Numbered from the stretch's first letter, positions 1 to 8,809 are shown. The stretch is DNA of 44,186 nucleotides from Pseudofrankia coriaricola (GCF_001854805.1 NZ_MBLO01000049.1:1-44186); one strand, 5' to 3'. Numbers and translations are program-made. Notes: generated by a model not told the origin, from the letters alone.

Positions 1-105
1 GCCCCGCCCACCAGCACCAACCCGCGCCCTGGAACCACCGGAAACCCTCAGCACGACCTACCGGTCGCTACCAAGCAAACTTGCCGCAGCCCTGGCTATA
101 CCCCA

Positions 106-317
106 GCGGCATCGCCACGCGCGGGGATCTTCCCTTCCTGCACGGCGTGACCATGCCGCACGGTTCGTCGTCCCCGCCCGCGCGGGGATCTCTTCCGGCT
201 TGATCCATCGCCGTCGCCGTCTTGGGGTCGTCCCCGCCCGCGCCGGGGATCTTCCCGTCTGGCTGGGCACCTCGATCGAGACCGACCGGTCGTCCCCGCA
301 CGCGCGGAGATCCGCCT
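106..317. CRISPR. Decayed type I-E-like CRISPR remnant, 4 repeats
   Basis: Four copies of a roughly 29-nt repeat start near 106, 167, 227 and 289, a period of 60-62 nt, leaving spacers of 31-32 nt (135-166, 196-226, 257-288). The best copy (167-195) begins GTCGTCCCCGCCCGCGCGG and then GGATC. CCCCGC and GCGGGG can form the hairpin typical of type I-E repeats. The first copy keeps only its 3' half (118-134), the third has one extra base, and the last carries substitutions. The 29/32 geometry fits type I-E. No cas gene lies in the window, so this is either an orphan remnant or the end of an array extending leftward. Confidence 0.72.
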
Positions 318-630
318 TATGGCGTGTGGCGGTTGGTGGTCTGGATCGTCCGGCCCGTCGGCGTGGAGCCTTCTGTGCTCGGAGTGGGGCCGATTGTTCG
401 GTGACTCCCGATGTCAGGCGCGTGTGCCGTTAGTGGTTGGATGTGCGAGTCAACATCGATGTGTGGGGCGTGATGGTCGATGCGGCTTTGGGTGTGGTGT
501 GGGGGAAGTCGAGCGAAGGGGCGACGGCGCTATTCGATCTGTCCTCGCCACGGAACGCGTGGGTGGACCACGACGCGAGGGCGGGCTGGCCATCGGAATG
601 GTCCGATGGCCTGCCCCCCGGTCGGAACGA
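318..630. other. No gene seen between the CRISPR remnant and IS110-A
   Basis: I see no convincing coding sequence here. Short open frames exist in several frames, as expected at this GC content, but none resembles a known family or has a good ribosome binding site. The right part probably belongs to the 5' non-coding end of IS110-A, because the better-defined IS110-B has about 347 bp upstream of its transposase start. The left boundary of IS110-A cannot be fixed from sequence alone. Confidence 0.4.
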
Positions 631-790
631 GGGTTAGTAGTCCGTGCGCCTGACGGCGCACCCTGATCGGGTGAAAACTGTCTGTGGATCGTCCGGCTGA
701 CGTCGTGTCGACTTGGCGCGTTCCGGAGCCCGTGGGTTAGTAGGACGCTGGGGATCTGATCGACAGGCACCCGGAACTGTTGCCTCGAGC
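631..790 (+). ncRNA. Candidate bridge RNA region of IS110-A
   Basis: IS110-group elements encode a bridge RNA in the non-coding end upstream of the transposase. Here two imperfect direct copies of a module beginning GGGTTAGTAG occur at 631 and 734, 103 nt apart. Each is followed by inverted-repeat-rich sequence ending near GGGTGAAAACTG (about 669) or CACCCGGAACTG (about 768). Two similar structured modules upstream of the transposase is what a target-binding loop plus donor-binding loop would look like. This is inference: no fold was computed and the ends are approximate. Confidence 0.3.
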
Positions 791-867
791 ACGTGAATCA
801 GACTCTTTGACCTGGTAGATCCCCGCCGGGCGGTCCGCTCCGGTCGGGACCAGGCGGGAGGTGCCAC

Positions 868-1067
868 GTGGACGACGTGGTGCATGAGCGGTGCGCGGGC
901 ATCGACATCAGCAAGGGCGACGTGAAGGTCTGCGTTCGGCTGCCAGGGACGGGCCGGCGCAGGAAGAGCGAGGTCCGGACGTTCTCGACGATGACCCGGG
1001 ATCTGCTGGTGATGCGGGACTGGCTGCTCGCCGAACGGGTCACGGTGGTCGGGATGGAGGCGACCCC
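868..1067 (+). pseudogene. IS110-A transposase, N-terminal fragment
   Basis: N-terminal part of a DEDD (RuvC-like) IS110-family transposase. The start is GTG at 868 behind GGGAGG. The first catalytic Asp lies in GIDISKGDVKVCVRLP, and the catalytic Glu in VVGMEATP at the very end of the fragment, where a 239-bp insertion interrupts the codon after the MEAT motif. The gene continues at 1307-1406 (GAYWKPVFYLLE to GRKTD) and 18083-19053. Joining the pieces gives 200 + 100 nt, with the frame preserved into the third fragment. Both insertions are therefore base-exact and the gene was complete before them. Confidence 0.9.
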
Positions 1068-1306
1068 GGTTATCTGTAGTTTTCAAGATCGAATCTAGGG
1101 TTTTTGCAGGTCATGGCTGTCACGGACGCGTACGCCATGGGAGGGACAAAAGCAGCACCGAGGAGCGACGAGCGCCAGACCCGCTGTCGGCTCGGCTGTC
1201 CCCATGACGGACGGTCGCCGGATAACCCGTACGCCACGGCCGAGGAGGCGGACAAATCGGCCCGTCGACCGCCGTCGCGGACGGCCCCGCGGCGACGCCT
1301 GATTAC
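1068..1306 (+). mobile_element. 239-bp miniature (non-autonomous) Tn554-like element
   Basis: This insert begins GGTTATCTGTAG and ends GCGACGCCTGATTAC, like the intact Tn554-like transposon at 4460-8581. The first 63 bases match that transposon at 58 positions, and the last 35 at 32. It has both ends and no recombinase gene, so it is an internally deleted or MITE-like relative that the intact tnpABC proteins could mobilise. There is no target duplication: removing it restores ACC CCC GGC (Thr-Pro-Gly) in the IS110-A frame. Copies of CGTCACGGACG-like motifs near both ends may be recombinase arm-binding sites. Confidence 0.88.
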
Positions 1307-1406
1307 CGGCGCCTACTGGAAGCCAGTGTTCTACCTGCTCGAACACGACCTGGAGTGCTGGCTGCTCAACGCCCGACACATGAAGACGGTCCCCGGGCGC
1401 AAGACC
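1307..1406 (+). pseudogene. IS110-A transposase, middle fragment
   Basis: Continuation of the gene begun at 868: GAYWKPVFYLLE through LNARHMKTVPGRK, ending inside the KTD motif that supplies a catalytic Asp in IS110 transposases. The frame is broken by element 1 (1407-18082) and resumes at 18083 with GAC GTG CTG GAC (D-V-L-D). Confidence 0.9.
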
Positions 1407-1455
1407 GACCCGTTGACCGAACTAGCGGCACGTTCTGTAGTGGGATGCTCGCGCT

Positions 1456-2610
1456 GTGGTGGTTGGCCCGCTAGGTTCGCTGCTCGTGATCAACGAGGGC
1501 GAGGTGCCGCGGGACCTGGCGCGGCTGGTGGTGCCGTTGCTGGGTGGGTTGGAGTCGACTGGGGATCTGTTCGCGCCGTATCGGCTGGTTGACGGTGATG
1601 GCCGGCCGGTGGCGCCGGTCGCGGCGTTCTTCGCCGAGCTGGCGGCCTGCGGGCGGCCGGCGACGACGCAGCGGTCGTATGGGATGGATCTGCTGCGCTG
1701 GTTCCGGTTCCTGTGGGCGGTCGGAGTCGACTGGGACCAGGCGACCCGGGTCGAGGCGCGGGACTTCGTGCGGTGGCTGCAGGTGACGGTGAAACCGGCG
1801 CGGCCGCACTGGCGTGACCCGTCGGGCGACCCGCCGTCGCGGGACCGGGCTGCGGCTGGTCGGGTCAACGCGGTGACCGGCAAGCCGTCGCGGGGTGATC
1901 GGTATGAGGCGTCGACGGTGGCGCACTGCGAGAGCGTGCTGCGCGGCTTCTACGACTTCCATCTGGAGGCGGGGACGGGGCCGATGCTCAATCCGTTCCC
2001 GCTGGCGCGGCATGCCCGGCCTGGTCGGGCGCATGCGCATCACAACCCGATGGAGCCGTTCGACCGGGGCCGTCGTGGCCGGTATCGGCCGAAGGTGGTG
2101 ACGCGGGCCCCGCGCAGCATCCCGGACGACCGGTTCGACGCGCTGTTCGCCCGGCTGGGGTCACATCGTGACCGGGCGCTGGTCGCGTTCTGGGTCTCGA
2201 CCGGCGCGCGGGCCAGCGAACTGCTCGGTGCCACGGTCGGCGATGTCGACCCGGGCCAGCAGCTGATCACGGTGATGCGCAAGGGCACCCGCGTGCTGCA
2301 GCCGTTGCCGGCGGCCCCGAATGCGTTCGTGTGGCTGCGCCTCTATCAGGCGCAGTTGTTCGGGCTGGTGCCGGCGGGCCGGGACGAGCCGTTGTGGCGG
2401 ACGTTGCGCCGCCCGTTGCGGCCGCTCGGCTATGACGCGACGCGGGCGATGTTCACCCGGGCCAACGCCGGGCTGGACGCGAACTGGACGCTGCATGATC
2501 TTCGCCATACGGCGGCATACCGGATGGCACGCGATCCCGGGATGCCGTTGACCGATATCCAGTGGGTGCTCGGCCACGCACATCTGTCGACCACGCAGCG
2601 CTACTTGAAC
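1456..2610 (+). pseudogene. Element 1 tnpA-like tyrosine recombinase, 5' fragment
   Basis: Tyrosine recombinase with a SAM-like N-terminal core-binding domain (about residues 55-180) and catalytic domain (about 215-385). Catalytic residues visible are Arg in STGARASELLG, Lys in VMRKGTRVLQ, HDLRH, GHAHLSTTQ and the Tyr in QRYLN. The reading frame is lost after the Tyr. The missing C-terminal tail (VPEDVIAGVLAFHARQRD...) is found at 10575-10712, so the gene was split by about 8 kb. The closest relative in the window is the 418-aa recombinase at 16323-17579, which shares motifs and length. The start at 1456 is a guess; upstream is element end. Confidence 0.88.
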
Positions 2611-2965
2611 CAACCCTCGGGAATTGCGCCAGGCGGGCGAGAACCCGCAGGTGGGCAGGTCAGCCGGCGTGCGGAATGGTGCGGGACGGCCGGCCGGGGA
2701 CGCCGCCTGACCAGGGTGTTCTCTCGCGATCTTCTTTCTGATGCGTGATCCACCCGTCAGACCTAAATTCGCCAGTAGGGCCACTGGAGATCGTCTGGGG
2801 CTTCTCGGTTTGATCGAGGCCGGGTTGGGGACCGTTTCTCGGTTTTGGGGCAGGGTGAGGGTCCGGATGCGCTCCGGGACAGCGGGTCCGGGTCCTGTCG
2901 GGGCCGCGATGGTGACCGTGGGCGGGGTGGTGCGCCGGAGACACGGGGTGGTGGCGTGCTGACTG

Positions 2966-3268
2966 TCAGGTGGCTGGGATAGGGGTCGCGGCGCGTAGTG
3001 CGGCGAGGGTCCTGGTGAGCAGGTCACCGCGGCCGGGCGGCAGCCGCAGGAGGAGCTGTCCGGCGTGGCGGACGAGCCGGCCGGGGACCAGGAGCAGGTC
3101 GTGGCGGAAGCGGGCGGCGTGCGCGCGGCCGGCGTGCTGGTCGTAGCCGGAGATGGCCTGGAGCAGCGCGGAGATCCAGCCGGCGAGGACCGCTGCCCAC
3201 ATCCAGACCTGGTTGATCGTCGGGTCGGCGGACGGGAGGTGGCGCAGCCCGGCTCCGAGCTTGTGTTC
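2966..3268 (-). pseudogene. IS1380 element 1 transposase, C-terminal fragment
   Basis: C-terminal 100 residues of the DDE transposase whose N-terminal part lies at 9157-10320. It begins EHKLGAGLRHLPSAD and continues through MWAAVLAGWISALLQ to a stop at 2966. The junction with the upstream half is exact: 388 codons ending IETRIK plus 101 codons starting EHKLG. The split lies inside the YREK catalytic signature, between the Glu and the Lys. Confidence 0.9.
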
Positions 3269-3374
3269 CTGGTCCGAAATTGGGTCGCAACGTGGGCAGG
3301 CTCGCGCCCACCCGCGGTGACCACGCTGGGACGGGCTGCTGAGGGGGCCGACCCTGCTGGGATGGGTGTTGTAC

Positions 3375-3410
3375 GGCGCCGGCCGCGCTGGGACGGGCGC
3401 GGCCGGCGCC
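3375..3410. terminator. Perfect 14-bp hairpin after the IS110-B transposase
   Basis: GGCGCCGGCCGCGC (3375-3388) and its exact reverse complement (3397-3410) enclose the 8-nt loop TGGGACGG. It lies a few bases past the minus-strand stop at 3413. Without a clear T-run it could be a Rho-independent-like terminator, an mRNA-stabilising stem, or a structural part of the IS110 right end. Confidence 0.6.
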
Positions 3411-3412
3411 GA

Positions 3413-4459
3413 TCAGGTGGCGGCGGGGGTGAGGGTGACGATGAAGCCCTGGGCTTCGAGGGCGTGGACGTGGGTGCGCCGGACGCGGTTGGGGTCGATC
3501 CGGCGGTCGAAGTAGTCGGGGCCGAGGTCGTGGAAGTGGGCGTCGGGGTCGGCGAGCAGGTGCCAGACGATGGTCAGGATGGAGCGGCCGACGGCGACGA
3601 TGGCTTTCTTCTTGCCGCGGCGGGTGAGGCGGCGGTAGCGGGCGCCGAGGAAGGTGTTGGTCCTGCCGGCGGTGACGGCGGCTTCGCCGAGGGTGCGGGC
3701 GAGGTAGCGGTTGCCCTTGCCGGTGGAGTTGCGGCCTTTGCGTCGGCCGGCGGACTCGGACGTGATGGGGGTGAACTTCGCCCAGGAGGCGAGGTGGCCG
3801 GCGGTCGGGAAGCGGGTCGCGTCAGCGCCGATCTCGGCGATCAGGACGTGGGCGCTGTCGGGTCCGATGCCGGGGATCTCGTCGAGCCGGGCGACCAGGT
3901 CCGCATACGGCGCGACCGCCGCCTCGATCTTTTTCTCGAGGTCGGTGATGTCGGCGGTGGTGGCGTCGATGCGGGCGAGCATCCGGCGCAGCAGGTAGGC
4001 GTGGTGGTCGGTGAACTCGCCGACGAACGCCTCCTCAAGGTCGGGGATCTTGCGGCGCATCCGGGTGCGGGCGAACTGGGCGAGCCGCTTCGGGTCGCGC
4101 TCGCCGGCGACCAGGGCGGCGAGCATGGACCGACCGGAGGCCCCGAACATGTCGGAGGCGACCGTGCCCAGCTTGATCTGGGCATCCTCGAGCAGTTTCT
4201 CGACGCGGTTCATCTCCGCGGTGCGCACGTTGACGAGGTCGGTGCGATAGCGGGTCAGGTCACGCAGCCGGCGCAGGTCGGCCGGCGGGACGAAGCTGGG
4301 CCGGATCATCTGCCGTTCGGCGACCTTGCACAGCCAGACAGCGTCGATCGAGTCCGTTTTGGGCCTTCCGGGCAGGTGTCTGACGTCGCGGGCGTTGACC
4401 AGCCATGTCTCGAAGCCGGCGGCTTCCAGGACGTAGAACGGCGAGCGCCAGTAGTCCCC
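3413..4459 (-). pseudogene. IS110-B transposase, C-terminal fragment (349 codons)
   Basis: IS110-family transposase from GDYWRSPFYVLEAAGF through the KTD motif (GRPKTDSIDAVWL, catalytic Asp residues), a helical middle, and the C-terminal transposase_20 domain (LDEIPGIGPDSAHVLIAEIGAD, LASWAKFTP, RNSTGKGNRYLARTL, LGARYRRLTRRGKKKA). It joins the 76-codon 5' fragment at 8582-8809 exactly in frame (ATG GAG GCG ACG TCC / GGG GAC TAC TGG). IS110-B is therefore undamaged apart from the inserted transposon, and precise excision would restore a 424-aa protein. Confidence 0.93.
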
Positions 4460-4663
4460 GGTTATCTGTAGTTTTCAAGATCGAAGCTAGCGTTTTGGCA
4501 GGTCAGGGCCGTCACGGACGCGCCCGCGACGGGGCGGGTCGGCTCGGCCGGATCAGTGTGTGCGGACCCGGGGTTTGGCGCCGAGGCAGGGGCAGCGCCG
4601 CGTGGGGTTGTCCGGCGCCGCGCTGGGGGCGGTCGTCACGTGACGACTGTGTCCGGGTGGCGC

Positions 4664-5089
4664 TCACGGGTCGTTGGGGCTGGTGTTGGTGCCGGCCGTG
4701 GCGTTGGGGCCGAGGCGGCGGCGGAGTAGCAGGTTCTCCCCGTGGGCTGCGGCGAGCGCCTCGTTCAGCGCGGTGATCTCGGCGCGGTGGCGGGCCTTGA
4801 GTTCGCTGAGCTGCGCGGTCAGTGTCCGCACGATGTTGCTCGGCTGGTCCGGTTCCGCCGGTCGGGATGGCTGGGCGGTCTGCGCCTCGCGCAACTGCTC
4901 GATCCGGCTGCGCAGGCCGGTGTGTCGATAGAGGAAGTCCAGGGAGACCCCGGATCTGGCGGCCAGGCCGCGGAAGGTGACCGGCTCGCCGGCGGCGCGC
5001 ATCTCCTCGAGCGTCTTTTCGGCTCTGGTCACGGCGGTGGCGGTGCGCGTCGCGGTGGCCCTGCGCAGGTTGTCGAGGTTACCGGCCAT
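4664..5089 (-). CDS. tnpC: TnpC-like small accessory protein (DUF6262-like)
   Basis: A 141-aa basic protein, third gene of the transposon, starting 11 nt inside the end of tnpB, so probably translationally coupled. Residues about 35-68 (FRGLAARSGVSLDFLYRHTG) look like a helix-turn-helix. Residues about 85-125 (LTAQLSELKARHRAEITALN...) form a predicted coiled coil, and the tail is polar. In Tn554, tnpC is a small DNA-binding accessory protein that affects the efficiency and orientation of insertion, and this protein matches it in position and size. The family name DUF6262 is from memory and not checked. No truncation is seen. Confidence 0.82.
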   Translation of the reverse strand: MAGNLDNLRRATATRTATAVTRAEKTLEEMRAAGEPVTFRGLAARSGVSLDFLYRHTGLRSRIEQLREAQTAQPSRPAEPDQPSNIVRTLTAQLSELKARHRAEITALNEALAAAHGENLLLRRRLGPNATAGTNTSPNDP

Positions 5090-7247
5090 CGGGCTGGCCC
5101 CGTCCCAGGTCGCCGGTCGCGCGGCGGGCCGCGGCGTCGGTGCGGGCGACGACCCCGGCGCCGCGGACCGGCTGCCCCTGCGCGGCGGTGTCGGCGTCGA
5201 GGGCGGCGATGACCGCTCCGAGGGCGGCCGCCTCGCGGTGACGGCCGGCGAGCCAGACGTTGTCGGTGCCCATCGGGGCGCCGGTGCGGGCGGTGAACGC
5301 TGCCTGGCGGGTGTCGATGAGGGTCAGGGTGCGGCGGTGCTGGGCGCGCAGTTCGGGCAGGAACGTCGCGTCGGTGGTGAACTTGTCGCACGTCAGGCAG
5401 GCGTTCCCCCGGTCGCAGGACTGCCGTGGTGGCAGCAGGCAGTAGCCGTTCGGCAGGATCCGGTCGGTGCGGCTGTCGAGATGCAGCAGGTCGTAGAGAT
5501 CGGCCGCCGGCATGGCGAGCTCGCGGGCGTCGGCTGTGCGCTTGCGGTAGCGCAGGAACTCCGCCTCGTGGGTCTCGGTGAGGGTCTTCGCGTAGTGCAT
5601 CGTCATTGTCGGTGACAGATGTCCGAGGTAGCGCTGCACGACGTGGATTGGCACCCCGGCGTTGAGCAGGCTGGTCGCCTTCGTGTGCCTGAAGCGGTGC
5701 GTGCGCTGGAAGTCGACCAGACGGCCGACGTCGTCGCGGATATCGAGCCGGCGGGCCATCTCGGTGAGCATCCGGTGCAGGGTGCTCGACACGTAGGGCC
5801 GGTTGCCGTGGCGGTTCATCTTCTCGCCCAGGAACAGGTAACGCGGCGTCGCTCCCGGCGCGCCGTGGCGAGCGATCCATCCGGACGCCCATTCCTGTTG
5901 CGCGCGGATGATCGTCACGATCTCGCGGTCGACCAGGACCGTGTCCGGCGCACCGTCGATCTTGGTCTGTTGGTAGCGGAGCCGGGCGGCGAACGCGTCT
6001 GGCTCCTCGTCGGACGGCACCTGCGTGGCGAGCGCGCAGAGCGGGTCGTGGTCGAGCAGGAGCAGTTCGCTGATCCGCCGGCCGAGCCGGGTCTGCAGCA
6101 TCATGATCCGCATGGCCTGCTCGTCGCCGAACCCGCCGTTGGCCACCGGATCGCCGAGCATCCCGATGCTGGCCATGATCTGCGTGAACGCGGCCTCGGG
6201 GATGACGTTTTGCTCGGTGTCGCGGTGTGTCACGGGACGGGGGATCTCGCCGCGCCGGTAGAACGCCGCATGCTGCGGTCCGAGGCGCAGCCAGCCTGGG
6301 TCGCCCAGTGTCGCCGCGGCCTCGTGTTTGTGGTCGTGCATGAAGGCGTAGAGCTGCTCGACGGAGATCAGCAGGATCTTCATGTGGTTCGCGGACAGCG
6401 GCTGTCCCTCGGTCGGCCCGCGGCTGGCCCGTGAGGCACGGACGTGGCCGAGGTAGTCGAGCATGAGGGCCCGCACCCCCTCCGGCGTGTCGGCCAGGTG
6501 CATGGGACGCCCGCCGCGGCTCGCGAGGAACGCGTCGAACATGGTCATGGCGAACACCCGCTGGCCGACGGTCGACCATCGCAGCGCCCCGGTCTCGAGA
6601 CTGATCTTGCAGTACCACTGCAGGCCGAGGCGCAGCCGGGGCGCGCTGACGCGCTGGAAGTAGATCGCCTCACGGCCCTGGGGCTCGTGCGCGCGCAGCG
6701 GGATGCGGGGATCCTCGACCGGGTTCCAGGACTCCCGCTGCCACCAGGGTCTGGTGTCGTAGGCGAGGGCGAGCAGCCGCAGGAACCGCACCAAGGTCTC
6801 CCGCACGGTCTGCGTCGAGCGCGCGGTCGGCAGCCTGCCCTTGCGCCGGTGGACCGCCAACGAGAACTGCTGGCACCAGTCCCGCGCCGGCAGGTCCATC
6901 AGCGAGACGGGGCCGCGAGCGCCGAGGTCGGCGACGGCCTCGGCGAGGCGGCGGGTCAGCATCGCTACCCCCGGTAGCGCGATCTTCCCGCCCAGCTCGA
7001 TCACCCGCAGACAGCACCAGGTCAGCTCGCGGCCCATCGGCTCGGGCAGTCTCTCGACGAGGATCGCGTTGCTCGGGGCGGCCGCGGTGAACGCGTCGCG
7101 GTAGCGCTCGGGCGCCGTCGCCGCCGACAGCCGGCCCAGCCGCAGGTCATCAGGAACCGTCGCCCACAGCTGGTCCAGGATCACGGGGTCATAACCGCAC
7201 CCCGCGGCGGCCAGGTTGTCCATGACTTCCTCGACCGTGATGTTCAC
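5079..7247 (-). CDS. tnpB: TnpB-like tyrosine recombinase
   Basis: About 722 aa, the larger of the two Tn554-type recombinases. The start chosen is GTG at 7247, whose bases overlap the tnpA stop (GTGA), giving VNITVEEVMDNL. The catalytic set is visible: Arg in LGRRISELLLLDH, Lys in RYQQTKIDG, HRFRHTKATSLL (His-x-x-Arg), RYLGHLSPTM (His) and the nucleophile Tyr in MHYAKTL. A C-terminal cysteine cluster (CLLPP...CDRGNACLTC) is a likely zinc site. It acts with TnpA in cutting and rejoining the element at its target. The 3' end overlaps tnpC by 11 nt. Confidence 0.92.
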   Translation of the reverse strand: MNITVEEVMDNLAAAGCGYDPVILDQLWATVPDDLRLGRLSAATAPERYRDAFTAAAPSNAILVERLPEPMGRELTWCCLRVIELGGKIALPGVAMLTRRLAEAVADLGARGPVSLMDLPARDWCQQFSLAVHRRKGRLPTARSTQTVRETLVRFLRLLALAYDTRPWWQRESWNPVEDPRIPLRAHEPQGREAIYFQRVSAPRLRLGLQWYCKISLETGALRWSTVGQRVFAMTMFDAFLASRGGRPMHLADTPEGVRALMLDYLGHVRASRASRGPTEGQPLSANHMKILLISVEQLYAFMHDHKHEAAATLGDPGWLRLGPQHAAFYRRGEIPRPVTHRDTEQNVIPEAAFTQIMASIGMLGDPVANGGFGDEQAMRIMMLQTRLGRRISELLLLDHDPLCALATQVPSDEEPDAFAARLRYQQTKIDGAPDTVLVDREIVTIIRAQQEWASGWIARHGAPGATPRYLFLGEKMNRHGNRPYVSSTLHRMLTEMARRLDIRDDVGRLVDFQRTHRFRHTKATSLLNAGVPIHVVQRYLGHLSPTMTMHYAKTLTETHEAEFLRYRKRTADARELAMPAADLYDLLHLDSRTDRILPNGYCLLPPRQSCDRGNACLTCDKFTTDATFLPELRAQHRRTLTLIDTRQAAFTARTGAPMGTDNVWLAGRHREAAALGAVIAALDADTAAQGQPVRGAGVVARTDAAARRATGDLGRGQPDGR

Positions 7248-8518
7248 GAGCACGGTCCGATCTGCCCGCCGCCGGCCACGGCCTGGGGGCGCCAGCCCGC
7301 GGTGAACGCCCGCCAACTCGCCGCTGCTCTCGCATCGGCATCCTCGGTCACGTGGGCGTAGATCTCCAGCGTGGTCTGCACGTCGGCGTGGCCGAGCCGG
7401 CGGGACACGACATGCACCGGCACCCCTGCCAGCAGCAGGGCGGTGGCATGCGAGTGGCGCAGCCAGTGGGGCGCCCAGCCCGTCGGGACCTTCCCGGCGA
7501 GGTCGCGACGCAGCCGGCGGACCAGGTCATAGACCGTCTCCGGTCGCCACGGCGCGAACCGCGTCCCGCCCGCGAGGTTCACGAACACCGGCGCCGTGTC
7601 CAGATCGGCCACTGCCTGGTCGACGCCGGCGTCGCACAGCTGCCAGAGGTACTCGCCATAGAGCCGGTCGAGCGCGTCCGACACATAGATCCGCCGGTAG
7701 CGGCCGCCCTTGACCCGGACCCGGTGCGGATGCTCCCGCGGGACGACCTCGAGGAACGGGGTGTCGCCGCGGCCGGTGTGCCAGTCCCGGTGCTGCAGAC
7801 CCAGCGCCTCACCCAGGCGCAGGCCGCTCTCCGCCAGCAGCGACCACAGCAGCCGGTCACGCGCCTGCCCCCGCCACCTGCCCGTGGCCGCGTCGAACGT
7901 CGCGCACGTATCGCAGATCAGCTCGATCTGCGACGGCGTGAGCACCGGTGGTGCCTGCCGCGACGGGGTGCGGACCCGCACGACCGCCCGCTCCCGGCCA
8001 CGCCTGCGGGCGACGTGCTCGAGCATCGGCCGGTAGGCCGCCCGCCCGCCGTGCACCAGCCGAACGAGGTCGCCGCCCAGCGGCACGCCGTTGAGCTCGT
8101 GGTAGCGGTAGCAGGACGTCATAGCCCGCAGCCGGTTCGCGACCGTCGACTCGGCGACCCGCGCGGCCCGCGGCTCGATCGACACCACATCCGGCCCGTC
8201 CCCGCAGCGCAGCCACGTCAGAAACCCGCCTACCCCCGCCAGCGTCACCGCGTCCCAGGCCAAGCCGAACACCGCCAGATAGCTCCACCACAGCGCGAGC
8301 GCCCGCGCATACGAGCGCACCGTGTTCGGCGAGGAGCCCTGCGCCCGCAGGTACTCCAGGAACTCCTCCGCCGGCCCGACCACCCGGTAGTCCGGCCCGA
8401 GCACCGTCCAGCTCGTCGCGCCGTCCGGCAGCACGAGCCGCTGCGTCCGACACGGCTCCCCAACGTCTGTCACGTCTCGTAACGTAGCGACTACAGATTC
8501 GCCGTCCGTGACCGACAC
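7244..8518 (-). CDS. tnpA: TnpA-like tyrosine recombinase
   Basis: A 424-aa tyrosine recombinase and the first gene of the transposon, starting about 60 bp inside the right end. N-terminal core-binding domain (about residues 48-150, with LRAQGSSPNTVRSYARAL) and catalytic domain (about 190-400). Active-site residues: Arg in ESGLRLGEALG, Lys in RVKGGRYR, HWLRHSHATALL, RRLGHADVQTT and Tyr in EIYAHVT. It ends TCGTGA, overlapping the GTG of tnpB. The promoter probably lies in 8519-8581, so the terminal sequence and transcription start are close together. Confidence 0.93.
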   Translation of the reverse strand: MSVTDGESVVATLRDVTDVGEPCRTQRLVLPDGATSWTVLGPDYRVVGPAEEFLEYLRAQGSSPNTVRSYARALALWWSYLAVFGLAWDAVTLAGVGGFLTWLRCGDGPDVVSIEPRAARVAESTVANRLRAMTSCYRYHELNGVPLGGDLVRLVHGGRAAYRPMLEHVARRRGRERAVVRVRTPSRQAPPVLTPSQIELICDTCATFDAATGRWRGQARDRLLWSLLAESGLRLGEALGLQHRDWHTGRGDTPFLEVVPREHPHRVRVKGGRYRRIYVSDALDRLYGEYLWQLCDAGVDQAVADLDTAPVFVNLAGGTRFAPWRPETVYDLVRRLRRDLAGKVPTGWAPHWLRHSHATALLLAGVPVHVVSRRLGHADVQTTLEIYAHVTEDADARAAASWRAFTAGWRPQAVAGGGQIGPCS

Positions 8519-8581
8519 GCCGGACCGATTCCCGACCTGTCAACCTCCGTCACGGACGGCCTCACGGCGACGCCTGATTAC

Positions 8582-8809
8582 GGACGTCGCCTCCATGATC
8601 ACTCTGGTGACGCCGAGGGTGCGCAGGTGGTCGGCCATCCCGACCAGCGAGCGGGTCATGGTCGGGTAGGTGGCGACCTCCTGGAGCCGTCGGCCCGGCC
8701 GGTCGTCGTCGGGGACCCGTACACAGCAGGTCAACTCCGCCTTGCCGATGTCCAGCGCGGCGATCCGTTGGATGATCTCTTCGGTTTCCTGGGTCTCCTT
8801 CAGCACCAC
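8582..8809 (-). pseudogene. IS110-B transposase, N-terminal fragment (76 codons)
   Basis: Starts at GTG 8809 behind GGGAGG. Contains IAALDIGKAELTCCVRVP, with the first catalytic Asp, and ends VTRVIMEATS, with the catalytic Glu, exactly at the Tn554-like insertion. The rest of the gene is at 3413-4459. Confidence 0.92.

Larger units (their letters stand above)
4460..8581 (-). mobile_element. Intact Tn554-like transposon (tnpA-tnpB-tnpC)
   Basis: A 4122-bp element bounded by GGTTATCTGTAG (4460) and CTGATTAC (8581), with no terminal inverted repeats and no target duplication, as known for Tn554. It carries three overlapping minus-strand genes in Tn554 order and no cargo. It splits the IS110-B transposase gene immediately after the MEAT catalytic-Glu motif. 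The same position in IS110-A holds the miniature relative (1068-1306), but in the opposite orientation relative to the transposase gene. All three genes look undamaged, so this is probably the youngest and possibly active layer of the tower. Confidence 0.9.

Noticed and set aside
3065-4471. A long plus-strand open frame of 468 codons
   Set aside because: It is the mirror of the IS110-B transposase and IS1380 tail on the minus strand; its Gly/Val/Asp-rich translation matches no family, while the minus strand gives clear transposase motifs.
4664-8518. A recombinase-in-trio (RIT) element with three tyrosine recombinases
   Set aside because: Only two of the three genes encode recombinases; the third is a 141-aa HTH/coiled-coil protein, as in Tn554.
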